A stretch of DNA of 64,000 bases. It comes from Kushneria sinocarnis. Lineage in GTDB: Bacteria > Pseudomonadota > Gammaproteobacteria > Pseudomonadales > Halomonadaceae. Of this stretch, positions 38,490 through 47,425 are shown piece by piece. Location of the stretch: contig NZ_RBIN01000007.1 in NCBI RefSeq assembly GCF_003633775.1, positions 124,001 through 188,000 on the forward strand, read 5' to 3'. A program made the translations under genes and the position numbers. Below the pieces are notes generated by a model. It was not told the DNA's origin and ran no database searches. It saw only the letters and a program-made list of their open reading frames with translations. Numbering within the stretch: the stretch's first letter is position 1; each line of letters starts with the position of its first letter.

Positions 38490-39205
38490 GCGAGATCATT
38501 GCCCGTGAATCGCAACTGCTATCAACCGATCACGTGGTTCAGTTGTTCGAGCTGGACGCCTCACGCTGGAATGGTGGCACTCTGAGGTTCACCAACGAAA
38601 CGGACGAGGACGGGAACCCGCTTCAGTTCAATGGCTACACTTATCAACCCATCCCTGTTGAGGCTACGGGCTTTGAATGGACGACTCAGGGAAAGCAGCC
38701 GCGACCGGAGCTCAAGGTAACGGCACTCGATCGGGACTGGATGTCGCTGATCATCGGCGCCGACGATCTGGAAGGGGCGCAGGTTACCCGCATCAAGACA
38801 TTCCGCAAATGCCTTGATGATGGTAGTGATCCCGACCCGCTACAGACTTTTCCTTCGCAGACCTATCGAATCGAGCGCAAGAAAGAGCAGAGCCGGACGC
38901 ATATCAAGTTCGAGCTGACAATGGCGCTTGATCAGCAGGGTCGGCAGGTGCCGTTCCGACAGTGCATTCGCGACACCTGTACGCATACCTATAGGTACTG
39001 GGACGGTGAGAAATTCGTCTACGAGGGTGTCACGTGCCCCTACGCTGGCGACCGTTACTACGACCTTCAGGGCAATGAAGTCGGAGACCCAGCCGAGGAC
39101 GTGTGCCCGAAAGACCTGAACCACGGCTGCAAAAAACGATTCGGCGAAAATGGCCGGCTGCCCTTTCGGGGATTCCCCGGGCTCGCAAGAACGTCAACCA
39201 CATGA
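38486..39205 (+). CDS. L: Minor tail protein L (Fe-S tail-tip protein)
   Basis: A 239-residue protein with a GTG start embedded in the M stop (GTGTGA) and a GGGAGG site. The N-terminus is the lambda L fold. The C-terminal part carries four Cys in RQCIRDTC, TCPY, DVCPKDLNHGC-type segments, as in lambda L, which binds an iron-sulfur cluster. Initiates tail-tip assembly with J and I. Confidence 0.9.
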   Translation: MSEIIARESQLLSTDHVVQLFELDASRWNGGTLRFTNETDEDGNPLQFNGYTYQPIPVEATGFEWTTQGKQPRPELKVTALDRDWMSLIIGADDLEGAQVTRIKTFRKCLDDGSDPDPLQTFPSQTYRIERKKEQSRTHIKFELTMALDQQGRQVPFRQCIRDTCTHTYRYWDGEKFVYEGVTCPYAGDRYYDLQGNEVGDPAEDVCPKDLNHGCKKRFGENGRLPFRGFPGLARTSTT

Positions 39206-39215
39206 GGTAAGATCG

Positions 39216-39386
39216 ATGTCTATCAAACCATGGGAAGACCGCGCACCCGCACGTAATGTTTCCAGCCCACATCGCTTGCAGGATATGAACAGGAAGGTTT
39301 CCGAAAGCATCAGGAAGGGGCCATTGTACGGTGCTCATCACCAAAAACTGGACGCGATGAATAGATCGGGTGAGGATAGGCACTGA
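39216..39386 (+). CDS. Small protein between L and K, 56 aa
   Basis: MSIKPWEDRAPARNVSSPHR... is basic and predicted disordered. GAGGTAAG precedes it and its stop overlaps the K start (TGATG). Such an insert is not found in lambda. Function unknown. Confidence 0.6.
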   Translation: MSIKPWEDRAPARNVSSPHRLQDMNRKVSESIRKGPLYGAHHQKLDAMNRSGEDRH

Positions 39387-40111
39387 TGTTCTCTCAGCAC
39401 TGCGATCAGATCCGCGACGCATCCATAGCCGCCTACCCCAACGAGGCGGCTTTTTTGATTCTGGCTGATGGTGAATGCAGGCAGGTCAATAACTGTGCCG
39501 ATGACCCGACAAGTACATTTCGTGTATCAAAAAGGCAAATGGCAGCGGCTCACAGGCGCGGATTGCTGGCTGTGGTGCATAGCCATCCCGACTATCCGCA
39601 GTGCCCGTCAGAGGGCGATATGCGCTCTCAGATGGCAATGGGCGTGCCCTGGGGAGTCATTGCCACCGATGGCGTCAACGCCACCGAGATCACGTGGTTC
39701 GGCGATCAGGTCGAGCGTCAGCCGCTGATCGGGCGGGGTTTTGTGCATGGCGTCACCGATTGCTATTCGCTGATCCGCGACTACTACTGGCTGGAGCAGG
39801 GTATCGAGTTGCCGGATTTTCCCCGCAGCTGGGAGTGGTGGCGCAACGGGCAGGATCTTTACCGCGATGGGGTCGAACAGGCCGGCTTCGAGCAGATCGA
39901 GGCAGGCGATGTGCGCCCGGGCGATATGCTCTGGATGCAGATTAATTCGAAGGTGCCCAGTCATGGCGCGATCTACATGGGCGGTGACCTGATCATGCAC
40001 CACGTTACTGCCCGGCGCCCGGTTGACCATACCCGCACCAGTCATCGCACGCCGATTCATCGCTGGCAGTCATACATCACTCACTACTACCGACACCGGG
40101 AGATGACATGA
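39386..40111 (+). CDS. K: Tail tip protein K (JAB/MPN plus NlpC/P60)
   Basis: A 241-residue two-domain enzyme. The N-terminal JAB1/MPN metalloprotease-like motif is HSHPDYPQCPSEGD. The C-terminal NlpC/P60 peptidase has catalytic Cys in GVTDCYSLIRDYYWL and His in PSHGAIYMG. It probably helps cross or remodel peptidoglycan during tail-tip assembly or infection. Confidence 0.93.
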   Translation: MFSQHCDQIRDASIAAYPNEAAFLILADGECRQVNNCADDPTSTFRVSKRQMAAAHRRGLLAVVHSHPDYPQCPSEGDMRSQMAMGVPWGVIATDGVNATEITWFGDQVERQPLIGRGFVHGVTDCYSLIRDYYWLEQGIELPDFPRSWEWWRNGQDLYRDGVEQAGFEQIEAGDVRPGDMLWMQINSKVPSHGAIYMGGDLIMHHVTARRPVDHTRTSHRTPIHRWQSYITHYYRHREMT

Positions 40112-40704
40112 AGGATGTGCATCTGCATGGCTCCCTGCAGGACCGCTTCGGCGGTCCTTTTTCGTTGGATGTCCGTGATCCGGCCGAGGCTGTAAGAGCG
40201 CTTTCCTGCCAGATCAAAGGGTTCAGCGATGCCATTGGCGAAGCGGAATGGCAAGTTGTTATGGGATCTCTTGATGACGGCGAAACGCTGGACGAGCAAA
40301 CCGTGCAGGTCGGGTTCGGCAGGCAGCGAGAAATGCATATCCTGCCCGCTATTCAGGGTGCGGGGGATGGCGCAGGAAAGGCCATCGCCGGCGCGGCGCT
40401 GATCGGCGCATCGTTTGCACTGGGGCCGGCCGGGCTGGCTATTGGCGGATCGACGCTGCTCTCCGGTGCCACGATCGCAACCATGGGCGCGTCACTGGCA
40501 CTGACCGGCATATCCCAGGCGCTTACCAAGACCCCGCAGACCGGCGATTACGGCGACAAGGCCGATGTCGAGGAGCGCCCATCTTTCCTTTTTGATGGCC
40601 CGGTGAACAACAGCGCTCAGGGTCTCCCGGTCCCCATTGTCGTGGGCGAGATCAAAACGGGCTCAGTGGTGATTTCCGCGAGCCTGACCGCAGAGAAGAT
40701 GTGA
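40108..40704 (+). CDS. I: Tail assembly protein I
   Basis: A 198-residue protein with the lambda I layout: N-terminal beta-grasp-like part (HLHGSLQDRFGGPFSLDVRD), a hydrophobic Ala/Gly-rich centre (about 90-140) and the terminal PSFLFDGPVNNSAQGLPVPI ... GEIKTGSVVIS. Needed for tail tip assembly. Confidence 0.92.
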   Translation: MKDVHLHGSLQDRFGGPFSLDVRDPAEAVRALSCQIKGFSDAIGEAEWQVVMGSLDDGETLDEQTVQVGFGRQREMHILPAIQGAGDGAGKAIAGAALIGASFALGPAGLAIGGSTLLSGATIATMGASLALTGISQALTKTPQTGDYGDKADVEERPSFLFDGPVNNSAQGLPVPIVVGEIKTGSVVISASLTAEKM

Positions 40705-40711
40705 GGCAGGC

Positions 40712-43700
40712 ATGGTCGAGATTGTCGGTCAGAAAGGCGGCAAGGGCGGCGGCGGTGGTGGCCGCGTTGCCCAGGAAGATCCCAACACGCTGCAGGCCAA
40801 TACCGTCGCGCGCATCATTGATCTGATGTGCGAGGGTCCCATCGAAGGTCTTGTCAATGGCGAGCAGTCGATATTCATCGACGAGACACCGTTGATGGCC
40901 GATGACGGCACGTACAACTTCGACGGCATCGAATGGGAGTTCCGTGAGGGCACGCCGGATCAGGACATCGTGAATGGATTCTCAAGCGTCGAGAACCAGA
41001 CCGATGTTTCTACCGAGTTGACGAAGGGTAGTCCGCTGGTCCGATCGGTGACCAATCTGGATGCCGATGCCGTTCGTGTAACGGTCGGCGTGCAGCGTCT
41101 GACGCAGCAGGATGCCGATGACGGCGATTTGCATGGATCGACTGTCGAGATGGCAGTGGACGTGCGTGCCGATGGCGGCGACTGGTCGCAGCGCAAGACC
41201 ATTACCATCGATGGAAAGACGACCAGCCAGTACCCGGAGTCTCACCGCATCGAATTGCCCGGTAATGGGCCGTGGGATATTCGGTTGCGCCGCCTGACTG
41301 ACGATCATGACGATGACTCGACCATTCAGGACGCCACGTACTGGTTCTATTACACCACCATCATCGACGGCAAGTTCATCTATCCGGATAGTGCCTATAT
41401 CGCGCTCAAGGTCGATGCCAAACAGTTTGGCTCCAGTATCCCGAATCGGGCCTATCAGATCCGCGGACTGATCGTGTCCGTGCCGGACAATTATGACCCG
41501 GAAACACGTGAGTACAGCGGCATCTGGTCCGGCCAATTCAAGAAGGCGTGGACCAATAACCCGGCGTGGATATTTTACGACATCGCTACCAATAACCGGT
41601 ATGGCGCCGGTCTGCAGAACGTGGACAAGTGGAGCCTGTACCAGATCGCGCAGTACTGCGACGAGCTGGTGCCCAATGGTTACGGTGCGGACGAACCGCG
41701 CTTTACCATGAACACTGTTATCAACAGTCGCCGCGAAGCGTATGAAGTGCTGAATACGCTCGCCTCTGCATTCCGGGGGATGCTTTACTGGAGCGGCGAC
41801 GCTATACAGCCGGTACAGGATGCCCCGCAGGACGCTTCACGTCATTTCGGCCCGTCCGATATTGCAGATGGCGAGTTCAAGTACACACAGTCGCGTCTGC
41901 GAACCCGGCACAGCGTCGCGCTGGTCACCTGGAATGACCCGGAGGATAACTACCGGCAGGCAGTCGAGGTCGTCGAGGATGCCGATGCTATCCAGAAATA
42001 CGGCTGGGTACAGACCGACATCACTGCTTTCGGATGCACCAGTCGCGGTCAGGCACGCCGTCTTGGCCTGTGGACGCTGTACAGTGAGCGCAATGAACGC
42101 GACACCATCGAGTTTGATGTGGGGCTCAATGTCTACGGGCTTGAGCCGGGTCAGATCATCGACATCAACGACCCGAGCTATCAGGGCGCCCGACTGCACG
42201 GCCGGTTGACCGGTGAGTCAACGACTACCGAGCTGATGCTCGACCGGGCTCCGGATGCCGATCTCGGTGACAATCGCGCCGTCACCGTCATGCTGCCCAA
42301 CGGGTCTCGCGAGCGTAAGGGGATCAGCAGCATCGTTGGCAATCGGGTCACGCTTGATAGCTCTCTCAGCGCAGTGCCGGTTGCCAATGCTGTCTGGATG
42401 ATCTCCAGCGACAGCGTTGGTCCGCGCAAATTCCGCATCGTCTCTATAGCCGAGAAGGATACCGGCAAGCGGTTCACCGTTACGGCACTTGAGCACGATC
42501 CCAACAAGTACGCCCGCGTTGAGCAGAACCTGCAGGTGCCGGACAGCCCAACCACGCTGCTGCCGACAGGCCCAATTGTCGCGCCGCTGAATATCACGGT
42601 TGAGACTTATACTTATCTCGCCGGTGGCAATAGCCACCAGGCACTGATTGTGTCATGGACGCCTGCTGATGATCCGCGCGTGCAGTCATATGTGGCTCAG
42701 ACAATGGGCCCCAATGATGTGGTCTGGCAGGATCTCGGCACCACGACACGGACCAGTGTCGATGTGCGTGACGTTTCTTCCGGTGAATGGCAGTTCCGGG
42801 TCGCGTCGATCAGTAGCACCGGTCGGCGTTCGCCATGGTCCGTGCGAGTCACAACGATCGCCTCGATGCTAATGCCGGCGCCACCGGACAGCGTTGACGT
42901 TCAGCGAGGCACATTCTCTCTGACGCTGTTACCGACCAGTAGAACTCGCACGCAGCAGCTTTATCAGTTCTACCGATCACTGACGGCGCTGGATGACGAG
43001 CAGATCGAGGGCAATGCCACATTTCTCGGCACGTCAACGACACTGGTTGATTCCGGCCTCAACTCCGGCACGGTCTATCAGTATTACGTGCGTGGCTACA
43101 ACGCCTATGGCGTCAGTGACTGGTACCCGGTGCAGGCCGAAACGAAGGCCGATTTCTCGGATATTATAAATGCCTTGGAAGGAGATATAGAGAGCAAGGA
43201 CCGGCTCTATCAGTCCATCGTCGAGGGCGTTTCTCCGGGTGTGCTTGAGCAGGTCGATGCCGATCTCGACGGCTACCGGCAGCAGCTTGAGAGCAACGGG
43301 CAGGCCATCAGCGAGCTGCAGCAGGGCAACGACGAGCAGGCGCTCAAGATGCTGCTGCTCAAGGCCGCAGGAGAGTCGAGCGCTTCGACGCTGCGGGTCG
43401 AGCAGGTGGTGCGGGCAAATCTCGCCCAGCAGGTCACGACGCTGCAGACGGGCCAGGCACAGGTCGAGGACGATCTCTACACCATCTATGACCCGGAAAC
43501 TGACGGTTTCACTGCTGCCGCGATTCGCACTGTCGATGTCGATGGCCGGAAGGCGGTGCTGGGCATGCGCTCTGACGGCGAGATAGCCGAGATCGGCGCC
43601 GTGGCTGACCGCTTCTACATCTACAACGAAGTGAGTGGCGAGCACGTGCTGGCGTTCGTGGTAGAGGATGGTCGCGTCGTGATGCCTGAGTCTCTTATCG

Positions 43701-43981
43701 GTCAACTCAACGTCGGCAAGATCGTCACCGACACCGGGGAGACCCTGATCGAAGACGGGTACATCAAGACCAAGTTCCTCAGAACTGATGAGATCCAGGC
43801 CGCCAAACTTATCTCGACCGTGGATGGCTACAACGGGCGTCCCTCATTCGCCCTTCGAGAAGACGGCTCCTACGAATTCAACTCGACCAGCTCTGACGGG
43901 GGCGGTATGCGCTGGAATGGCGAAACCATGACAGTTCAGGACTCTTCCGGCACTACTCGCATCAAGCTGGGGAGGCTCTGA
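40712..43981 (+). CDS. J: Central tail fibre / host specificity protein J
   Basis: A 1,089-residue lambda J homologue. The Gly-rich start (GGKGGGGGGR) leads to the tail hub domains (about 20-590: CEGPIEGLVNGEQSIFIDET, QIRGLIVSVPDNYDP). Two fibronectin III domains lie at about 611-715 and 720-815. A DUF1983-like C-terminal region (about 930-1030: DGRKAVLGMRSDGEIAEIG) follows. The distal part determines receptor choice. Confidence 0.95.
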   Translation: MVEIVGQKGGKGGGGGGRVAQEDPNTLQANTVARIIDLMCEGPIEGLVNGEQSIFIDETPLMADDGTYNFDGIEWEFREGTPDQDIVNGFSSVENQTDVSTELTKGSPLVRSVTNLDADAVRVTVGVQRLTQQDADDGDLHGSTVEMAVDVRADGGDWSQRKTITIDGKTTSQYPESHRIELPGNGPWDIRLRRLTDDHDDDSTIQDATYWFYYTTIIDGKFIYPDSAYIALKVDAKQFGSSIPNRAYQIRGLIVSVPDNYDPETREYSGIWSGQFKKAWTNNPAWIFYDIATNNRYGAGLQNVDKWSLYQIAQYCDELVPNGYGADEPRFTMNTVINSRREAYEVLNTLASAFRGMLYWSGDAIQPVQDAPQDASRHFGPSDIADGEFKYTQSRLRTRHSVALVTWNDPEDNYRQAVEVVEDADAIQKYGWVQTDITAFGCTSRGQARRLGLWTLYSERNERDTIEFDVGLNVYGLEPGQIIDINDPSYQGARLHGRLTGESTTTELMLDRAPDADLGDNRAVTVMLPNGSRERKGISSIVGNRVTLDSSLSAVPVANAVWMISSDSVGPRKFRIVSIAEKDTGKRFTVTALEHDPNKYARVEQNLQVPDSPTTLLPTGPIVAPLNITVETYTYLAGGNSHQALIVSWTPADDPRVQSYVAQTMGPNDVVWQDLGTTTRTSVDVRDVSSGEWQFRVASISSTGRRSPWSVRVTTIASMLMPAPPDSVDVQRGTFSLTLLPTSRTRTQQLYQFYRSLTALDDEQIEGNATFLGTSTTLVDSGLNSGTVYQYYVRGYNAYGVSDWYPVQAETKADFSDIINALEGDIESKDRLYQSIVEGVSPGVLEQVDADLDGYRQQLESNGQAISELQQGNDEQALKMLLLKAAGESSASTLRVEQVVRANLAQQVTTLQTGQAQVEDDLYTIYDPETDGFTAAAIRTVDVDGRKAVLGMRSDGEIAEIGAVADRFYIYNEVSGEHVLAFVVEDGRVVMPESLIGQLNVGKIVTDTGETLIEDGYIKTKFLRTDEIQAAKLISTVDGYNGRPSFALREDGSYEFNSTSSDGGGMRWNGETMTVQDSSGTTRIKLGRL

Positions 43982-44325
43982 TGGCGGATTACGGGCTGCA
44001 GGTTTTCGGAGAGGACGGCAACCCCTGGTTCGACTCGACCGAGAACATGGTGCGTGTGGTCGATTATTTTCTGGTGGATACGCCAAACGGGAGCAGGCAC
44101 ATACCCGGGCTCGGGCAGAACGGTTTCTTCATCGTGTCCGGTTACGGCGGAACCAAAGCCTCGGCAGGCAAATGGGGGCAGAGCCAGCCCCCGTTCCTAA
44201 TGCAGAAATTCCACATTGACGGCGACACATTGAGGTGGGAGTACGATTTCGAGGGTCATTATCACTTCCGTGTTGATGAGCAGGAGCGTTCCCAAATCTA
44301 TGTAACCGTCATTCTGTTCAGGTGA
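43981..44325 (+). CDS. Tail-fibre-associated protein, 114 aa
   Basis: A beta-rich protein starting MADYGLQVFGEDGNPWFDST, a start seen in small proteins encoded after J in many siphophages. It shares this N-terminal pattern with the next gene product, suggesting a duplicated domain. TGATG coupling to J. Role in the distal tail is inferred. Confidence 0.7.
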   Translation: MADYGLQVFGEDGNPWFDSTENMVRVVDYFLVDTPNGSRHIPGLGQNGFFIVSGYGGTKASAGKWGQSQPPFLMQKFHIDGDTLRWEYDFEGHYHFRVDEQERSQIYVTVILFR

Positions 44326-44329
44326 TTTC

Positions 44330-45181
44330 ATGGCGACCTATGGAGCACTATTCGAAAACGCGTCAGGCGATGTACTGATCGACGGTAGCAATCCGTGCTG
44401 CTTTCTGCATGAAACGGGGGACGTGACATTCACCAGCTATCGTGATGGAGATTCAGGGCAATCCCTGTACTGGTATCGGGCACACCAGATCAACTTCCAG
44501 AATACGATTACAACTCATGAGCCACCGTTTATATGCGGGTACAGCGTCAAGGGCTGCGTGATATTCGGGTACGTAGTCGGAAGTCCTGGTAACTGGCAGG
44601 GTTTCAAGGTTTGCGCTTCAAATCGATACACGGGTTACGGCAACTTTGGCTTTGTCGAGTCGATTGAGGGACGTATCAAATATGCCGTTTTCAGCCAGAA
44701 TGGTGAGGTGCGATCCAGCGACGACTATGGTCTGCTGATCAGGAATGAAGGTGGCCAGCAGGTATTTGATTCAAGAAAGTTCCCGTTCTCATTGCAGGGC
44801 CAATTCAGCTACCGCCGTTGGGGTGATAACGATGGCTCGACAGTCAGGTATGACGGCGGCTTTTACAACAACGGCGAAGATGTCGAACCCCCTGACTCCA
44901 ACTCTTGGCCGCTACTATCGACGCTGAATCAGATGCTGTGGCTGCGCAGCCCGGATTTCGGCGCCCTGGGAAAGATCATAGTCGAGAAGAACGGCGACCG
45001 TTTCAATTACCGCTTGGGACTCTTCTACGGCGTTAACCAGGATCTTCATTCCGAGTTCAACGGCTACAACGACCGCGGCGGTCGTGCAACGCCGAACTAC
45101 GACACGCTGCCAAACCTTGGCGGCGGACAGACCGCCTACAATCTGATCGTATTCGGCAAGATTCCTTATTTCATCCAGTAG
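44330..45181 (+). CDS. Tail-fibre-associated protein, 283 aa
   Basis: Aromatic-rich, beta-rich protein whose start (MATYGALFENASGDVLIDGS) parallels the preceding gene product. A repeat-like second half begins near YGLLIRNEGGQQVFDSRKFP, resembling the first. Likely part of the tail tip or a receptor-binding accessory. Confidence 0.65.
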   Translation: MATYGALFENASGDVLIDGSNPCCFLHETGDVTFTSYRDGDSGQSLYWYRAHQINFQNTITTHEPPFICGYSVKGCVIFGYVVGSPGNWQGFKVCASNRYTGYGNFGFVESIEGRIKYAVFSQNGEVRSSDDYGLLIRNEGGQQVFDSRKFPFSLQGQFSYRRWGDNDGSTVRYDGGFYNNGEDVEPPDSNSWPLLSTLNQMLWLRSPDFGALGKIIVEKNGDRFNYRLGLFYGVNQDLHSEFNGYNDRGGRATPNYDTLPNLGGGQTAYNLIVFGKIPYFIQ

Positions 45182-45206
45182 AGCGGCTCACCGTATTCAC
45201 TTCCAG

Positions 45207-45230
45207 CCTCGCCGTTCAGCGGGGTTTTTT
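45207..45230 (+). terminator. Terminator after tail-tip genes
   Basis: CCTCGC-6 nt-GCGGGG (one T-G pair) followed by six T, between the J-linked genes and the side-fibre module. Confidence 0.75.
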
Positions 45231-45246
45231 ATTGCCTGGAGACAAT

Positions 45247-46086
45247 ATGGCAGACGACACAACCGTCGATCAGCAGCAGTTGCAGGCGACGCTCAATGAG
45301 GCTTGGCAAAAGGTCCGCGACATTATAAAGGCCCAGCTTGGCACTATTCAGATTGGCGAGAATCAGGCGCTCGGTGTGCTCTCAACCATCGACACGCTGG
45401 CAGAGGCGCCGGTGGGTGACCAGGCCACGCTTCTGCAAACGATTGGCCTGGGTATGCTGACTGATGCGATTAATGGGGAAGCTTCTGATGTTCGCTCGGC
45501 ACTAGGGTTGGGAGCTCTGGCTCAGCTGGCACAACTCAGCGATGCCAAGGTGGGTGATGGCAATGCGCTGGTATCAGCCATTATTGAAGCCATGACAAAC
45601 GGTAATGCCGATTTTCGGACGTTGCTGGGACTCGGGTCAGCGGCAACATATTCTGACAGTCGATACCCGAAGCTGTCCGGCGGCGCTGCTGCCAATTTTG
45701 GAGCAATGCCTCGAGTTGACGGGGCGTATATTATTGAGACCGGCACAACACAAAATGGTAGGTATACGAAATTTTCGGATAGGACGTTAATTTGCACAAT
45801 TGATAAATACGTATGCGCCGCCTTAGACGGCTATAGGTTCGGAGGACTTTGGGGCTTTCCAGCAATGTTCGCTCTCCCACCTTCATTATCGTACTCCTTT
45901 ATCAGTCCTACTGGCTCTGTAAATGATCCGTTCTCAGGCACCGGCTTGAGCACATACAACAGCATTTTTTTAACCTCTTCCCTGTCTGAAGCTACGGCCT
46001 CGTTGCGGATATGGTATGCCGGGGGTGATGCTGAAACGTCTGACACCATCACAGTAACCATGACTGCAACGGGGTACTGGAAATGA
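45247..46086 (+). CDS. Side tail fibre with variable tip
   Basis: A 279-residue fibre protein. The N-terminal half has fibre-type repeats (LGLGALAQLAQLSDAKVGDG, LLGLGSAATYSDSRY). From about residue 170 (base 45,740 onward) the DNA becomes visibly AT-rich and the protein Ser/Thr-rich, ending TITVTMTATGYWK, as in exchangeable receptor-binding tips. A weak purine-rich site precedes the ATG. Confidence 0.8.
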   Translation: MADDTTVDQQQLQATLNEAWQKVRDIIKAQLGTIQIGENQALGVLSTIDTLAEAPVGDQATLLQTIGLGMLTDAINGEASDVRSALGLGALAQLAQLSDAKVGDGNALVSAIIEAMTNGNADFRTLLGLGSAATYSDSRYPKLSGGAAANFGAMPRVDGAYIIETGTTQNGRYTKFSDRTLICTIDKYVCAALDGYRFGGLWGFPAMFALPPSLSYSFISPTGSVNDPFSGTGLSTYNSIFLTSSLSEATASLRIWYAGGDAETSDTITVTMTATGYWK

Positions 46087-46358
46087 AGATTATCTACATA
46101 CCGCAGCGTAGTGATCTTTCAGCGGAATACGAATTAGGCGATGACAAGGTCATCGCCCATATGAATGGCCATCAGGAAACCTTTAACTTCCAGAATATGC
46201 CGGATGGTCGCGCTGATTCGATCACTGCTGATTATCTCCCGATCTGCCCAGTCGTGGCTGCCGAGCGTGTCGATGGTGATCTGACAGTCACGCTGCTGCA
46301 CTGGTACGGGGTTGACGCGGCCGAGGACGAGAAACAGGAACGCGAGGTGACGGTCTGA
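46083..46358 (+). CDS. Fibre-associated protein, 91 aa
   Basis: A small beta-rich protein (MKIIYIPQRSDLSAEYELGD...) coupled to the fibre gene by ATGA. Its position suggests a role in fibre folding or attachment. No family recognised. Confidence 0.6.
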   Translation: MKIIYIPQRSDLSAEYELGDDKVIAHMNGHQETFNFQNMPDGRADSITADYLPICPVVAAERVDGDLTVTLLHWYGVDAAEDEKQEREVTV

Positions 46359-46750
46359 TGGCAACGATCAACTGGCAGAATGCACCCACCGCAGAAGAGA
46401 AGCTGGAGAAAACCAAGCAGGGTAAACTCGCCGAAATCAACCGAGCCGCCGAAGCCGCAGTGCAGTCGATCCGGCAGCAGTACCCGCAGTTCGAGATCGA
46501 CACATGGACTGAACAGAAAGCCGAGGCCGAGGCATATCAGACGGATAACTCATCGCCGACGCCGCTTCTCTCGGGGATCGCCGAAGGGCGGGGCATCAGT
46601 CTCGATGAACTGGTACAGAAGGTTATGGCAAAAGTGAAGCTTTACCGAAGCGCCGTGGCTCCGGTCACAGGTAAGCGCCAACGGCTTGAAGACGAGATCC
46701 TGGCGGCTGATACCGTTGAGGCCGTCAACGCTGTTGAATGGCCGGCCTGA
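46358..46750 (+). CDS. Tail fibre assembly (chaperone-like) protein
   Basis: A 130-residue protein with the motif KLAEINRAAEAAVQSIRQQY followed by FEIDTWTEQKAEAEAY and a C-terminal helical bundle, the DUF4376-like pattern of fibre assembly chaperones. Coupled to the previous gene (TGATG). Confidence 0.78.
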   Translation: MATINWQNAPTAEEKLEKTKQGKLAEINRAAEAAVQSIRQQYPQFEIDTWTEQKAEAEAYQTDNSSPTPLLSGIAEGRGISLDELVQKVMAKVKLYRSAVAPVTGKRQRLEDEILAADTVEAVNAVEWPA

Positions 46751-46849
46751 TCACCGCTTATTAATCCACGTCGGCATTGATCGTCGTTCGATCAGATGTC
46801 GCCACAGGTACTCGGTACGCCCTGGGCTCTTGCTGCCCATCCTGATCAT
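46751..46849 (-). pseudogene. Possible gene remnant or 32-aa minus-strand protein
   Basis: A minus-strand frame open from about 46,905 reads NRHNWWANMIRMGSKSPGRT then EYLWRHLIERRSMPTWINKR. It looks protein-like (Trp/Arg-rich) but has no start codon except the internal ATG at 46,849 and no clear ribosome site there. It may be the 3' end of a lost gene. Confidence 0.3.
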
Positions 46850-46862
46850 GTTGGCCCACCAG

Positions 46863-46890
46863 TTGTGGCGGTTAGCGTAATTTAGATAAT
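46863..46890 (+). promoter_or_regulatory. Candidate promoter for right-end gene
   Basis: TTGTGG, 16-base spacer, GATAAT, 33 bases before the ATG of the 70-aa gene. Confidence 0.4.
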
Positions 46891-46923
46891 CTGTCGATCT
46901 CTTAACTCAAGAGGCGCTATATC

Positions 46924-47136
46924 ATGAATCCGTTAGACGAGATGAGCCGTGAGGATCTTTACGATCGATTGATAAATGCTGAGGCTCGAGCAGAAGAGCT
47001 TTCGAGCCGCTTGGAAAAGATCAGAAAGGCCTGTAACAAATCCTTGAAGCCTTTATGGCCGCGAGGCCAGCAAAGCGATGGCGATGTTGTCTTCCACGAT
47101 GAGGATGGAGAGCCCATCCCGTGGCATCATACATAA
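46924..47136 (+). CDS. Small coiled-coil protein at prophage right end, 70 aa
   Basis: MNPLDEMSREDLYDRLINAE... has a helical coiled-coil part (residues about 8-40) and an acidic tail. It sits alone between the tail genes and attR with its own promoter-like sequence and a following hairpin, as lysogenic accessory genes often do. Function unknown. Confidence 0.6.
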   Translation: MNPLDEMSREDLYDRLINAEARAEELSSRLEKIRKACNKSLKPLWPRGQQSDGDVVFHDEDGEPIPWHHT

Positions 47137-47141
47137 AGACC

Positions 47142-47165
47142 ATCAGGCATGTCCGCATGCCTGAT
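47142..47165 (+). other. Perfect hairpin after the 70-aa gene
   Basis: ATCAGGCATG-4 nt-CATGCCTGAT, a 10-bp perfect stem without a T-run, just past the stop codon. It may stabilise the transcript end or act as a factor-aided terminator. Confidence 0.5.
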
Positions 47166-47178
47166 AACCCTCATGCAT

Positions 47179-47220
47179 AAAAAAGCCGCTAAGATCATGC
47201 CTTTTGCATGTCTCAGCGGC
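47179..47220 (-). terminator. Terminator facing transcription from the host side
   Basis: Minus strand GCCGCT ... AGCGGC with inner pairing, followed by six T. It would stop transcripts coming from the tRNA promoter before they enter the prophage in antisense. Confidence 0.75.
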
Positions 47221-47229
47221 CTTGGAGCT

Positions 47230-47332
47230 ATGTGACGAAAATGTGACCACAGCCGTCAGTTACCTGTGCTTCATGGTCAATAAAGGTCAATCACGTTGCG
47301 CGAAGCCAAGCGTAAGTGATTGATTTAAATCA
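47230..47332. other. Integrase arm-site candidates next to attR
   Basis: Direct repeats ATGTGAC at 47,230-47,236 and 47,241-47,247 and GGTCAA at 47,275-47,280 and 47,285-47,290 have spacings of 10-11 bases. A palindrome TGATTTAAATCA lies at 47,321-47,332. Short phased repeats beside the core site are typical of integrase arm-type and IHF/Xis regions. Confidence 0.5.
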
Positions 47333-47352
47333 GGTGGGTCGTTTGCGATTGG

Positions 47353-47392
47353 GCTTGGGAAGCTGATGCTCTACCAACTGAGCTATGCCCGC
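47353..47392 (-). tRNA. tRNA-Gly(CCC), 5' half only, at attR
   Basis: On the minus strand the acceptor 5' strand GCGGGCA, TA, D-arm GCTC-8-GAGC, A, anticodon 5' stem TCAGC, loop TTCCCAA (anticodon CCC) and the first two bases of the 3' stem are present. After that, identity stops: neither the rest of the anticodon stem nor a GTTCGATTC T-arm follows. The crossover therefore lies in the anticodon loop and the prophage side does not rebuild the gene here. Confidence 0.85.
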
Positions 47393-47425
47393 TCGACCGG
47401 CCGGATGAAATGGCCTGAAGCCCGC

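Larger units (their letters stand above)
1..47361. mobile_element. Lambda-like siphophage prophage (left end outside window)
   Basis: A complete lysogeny, replication, lysis, head and tail gene set is laid out in lambda order: integrase, left operon, repressor/Cro, O/DnaC, recombination genes, lysis, terminase, head, tail and fibres. The right edge is placed in the anticodon loop of a tRNA-Gly gene at about 47,353-47,361, where tRNA identity stops abruptly. The left edge, with the integrase C-terminus and attL, lies outside the window. All structural genes are open, so the element may be inducible; this is inferred from gene integrity only. Confidence 0.95.
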
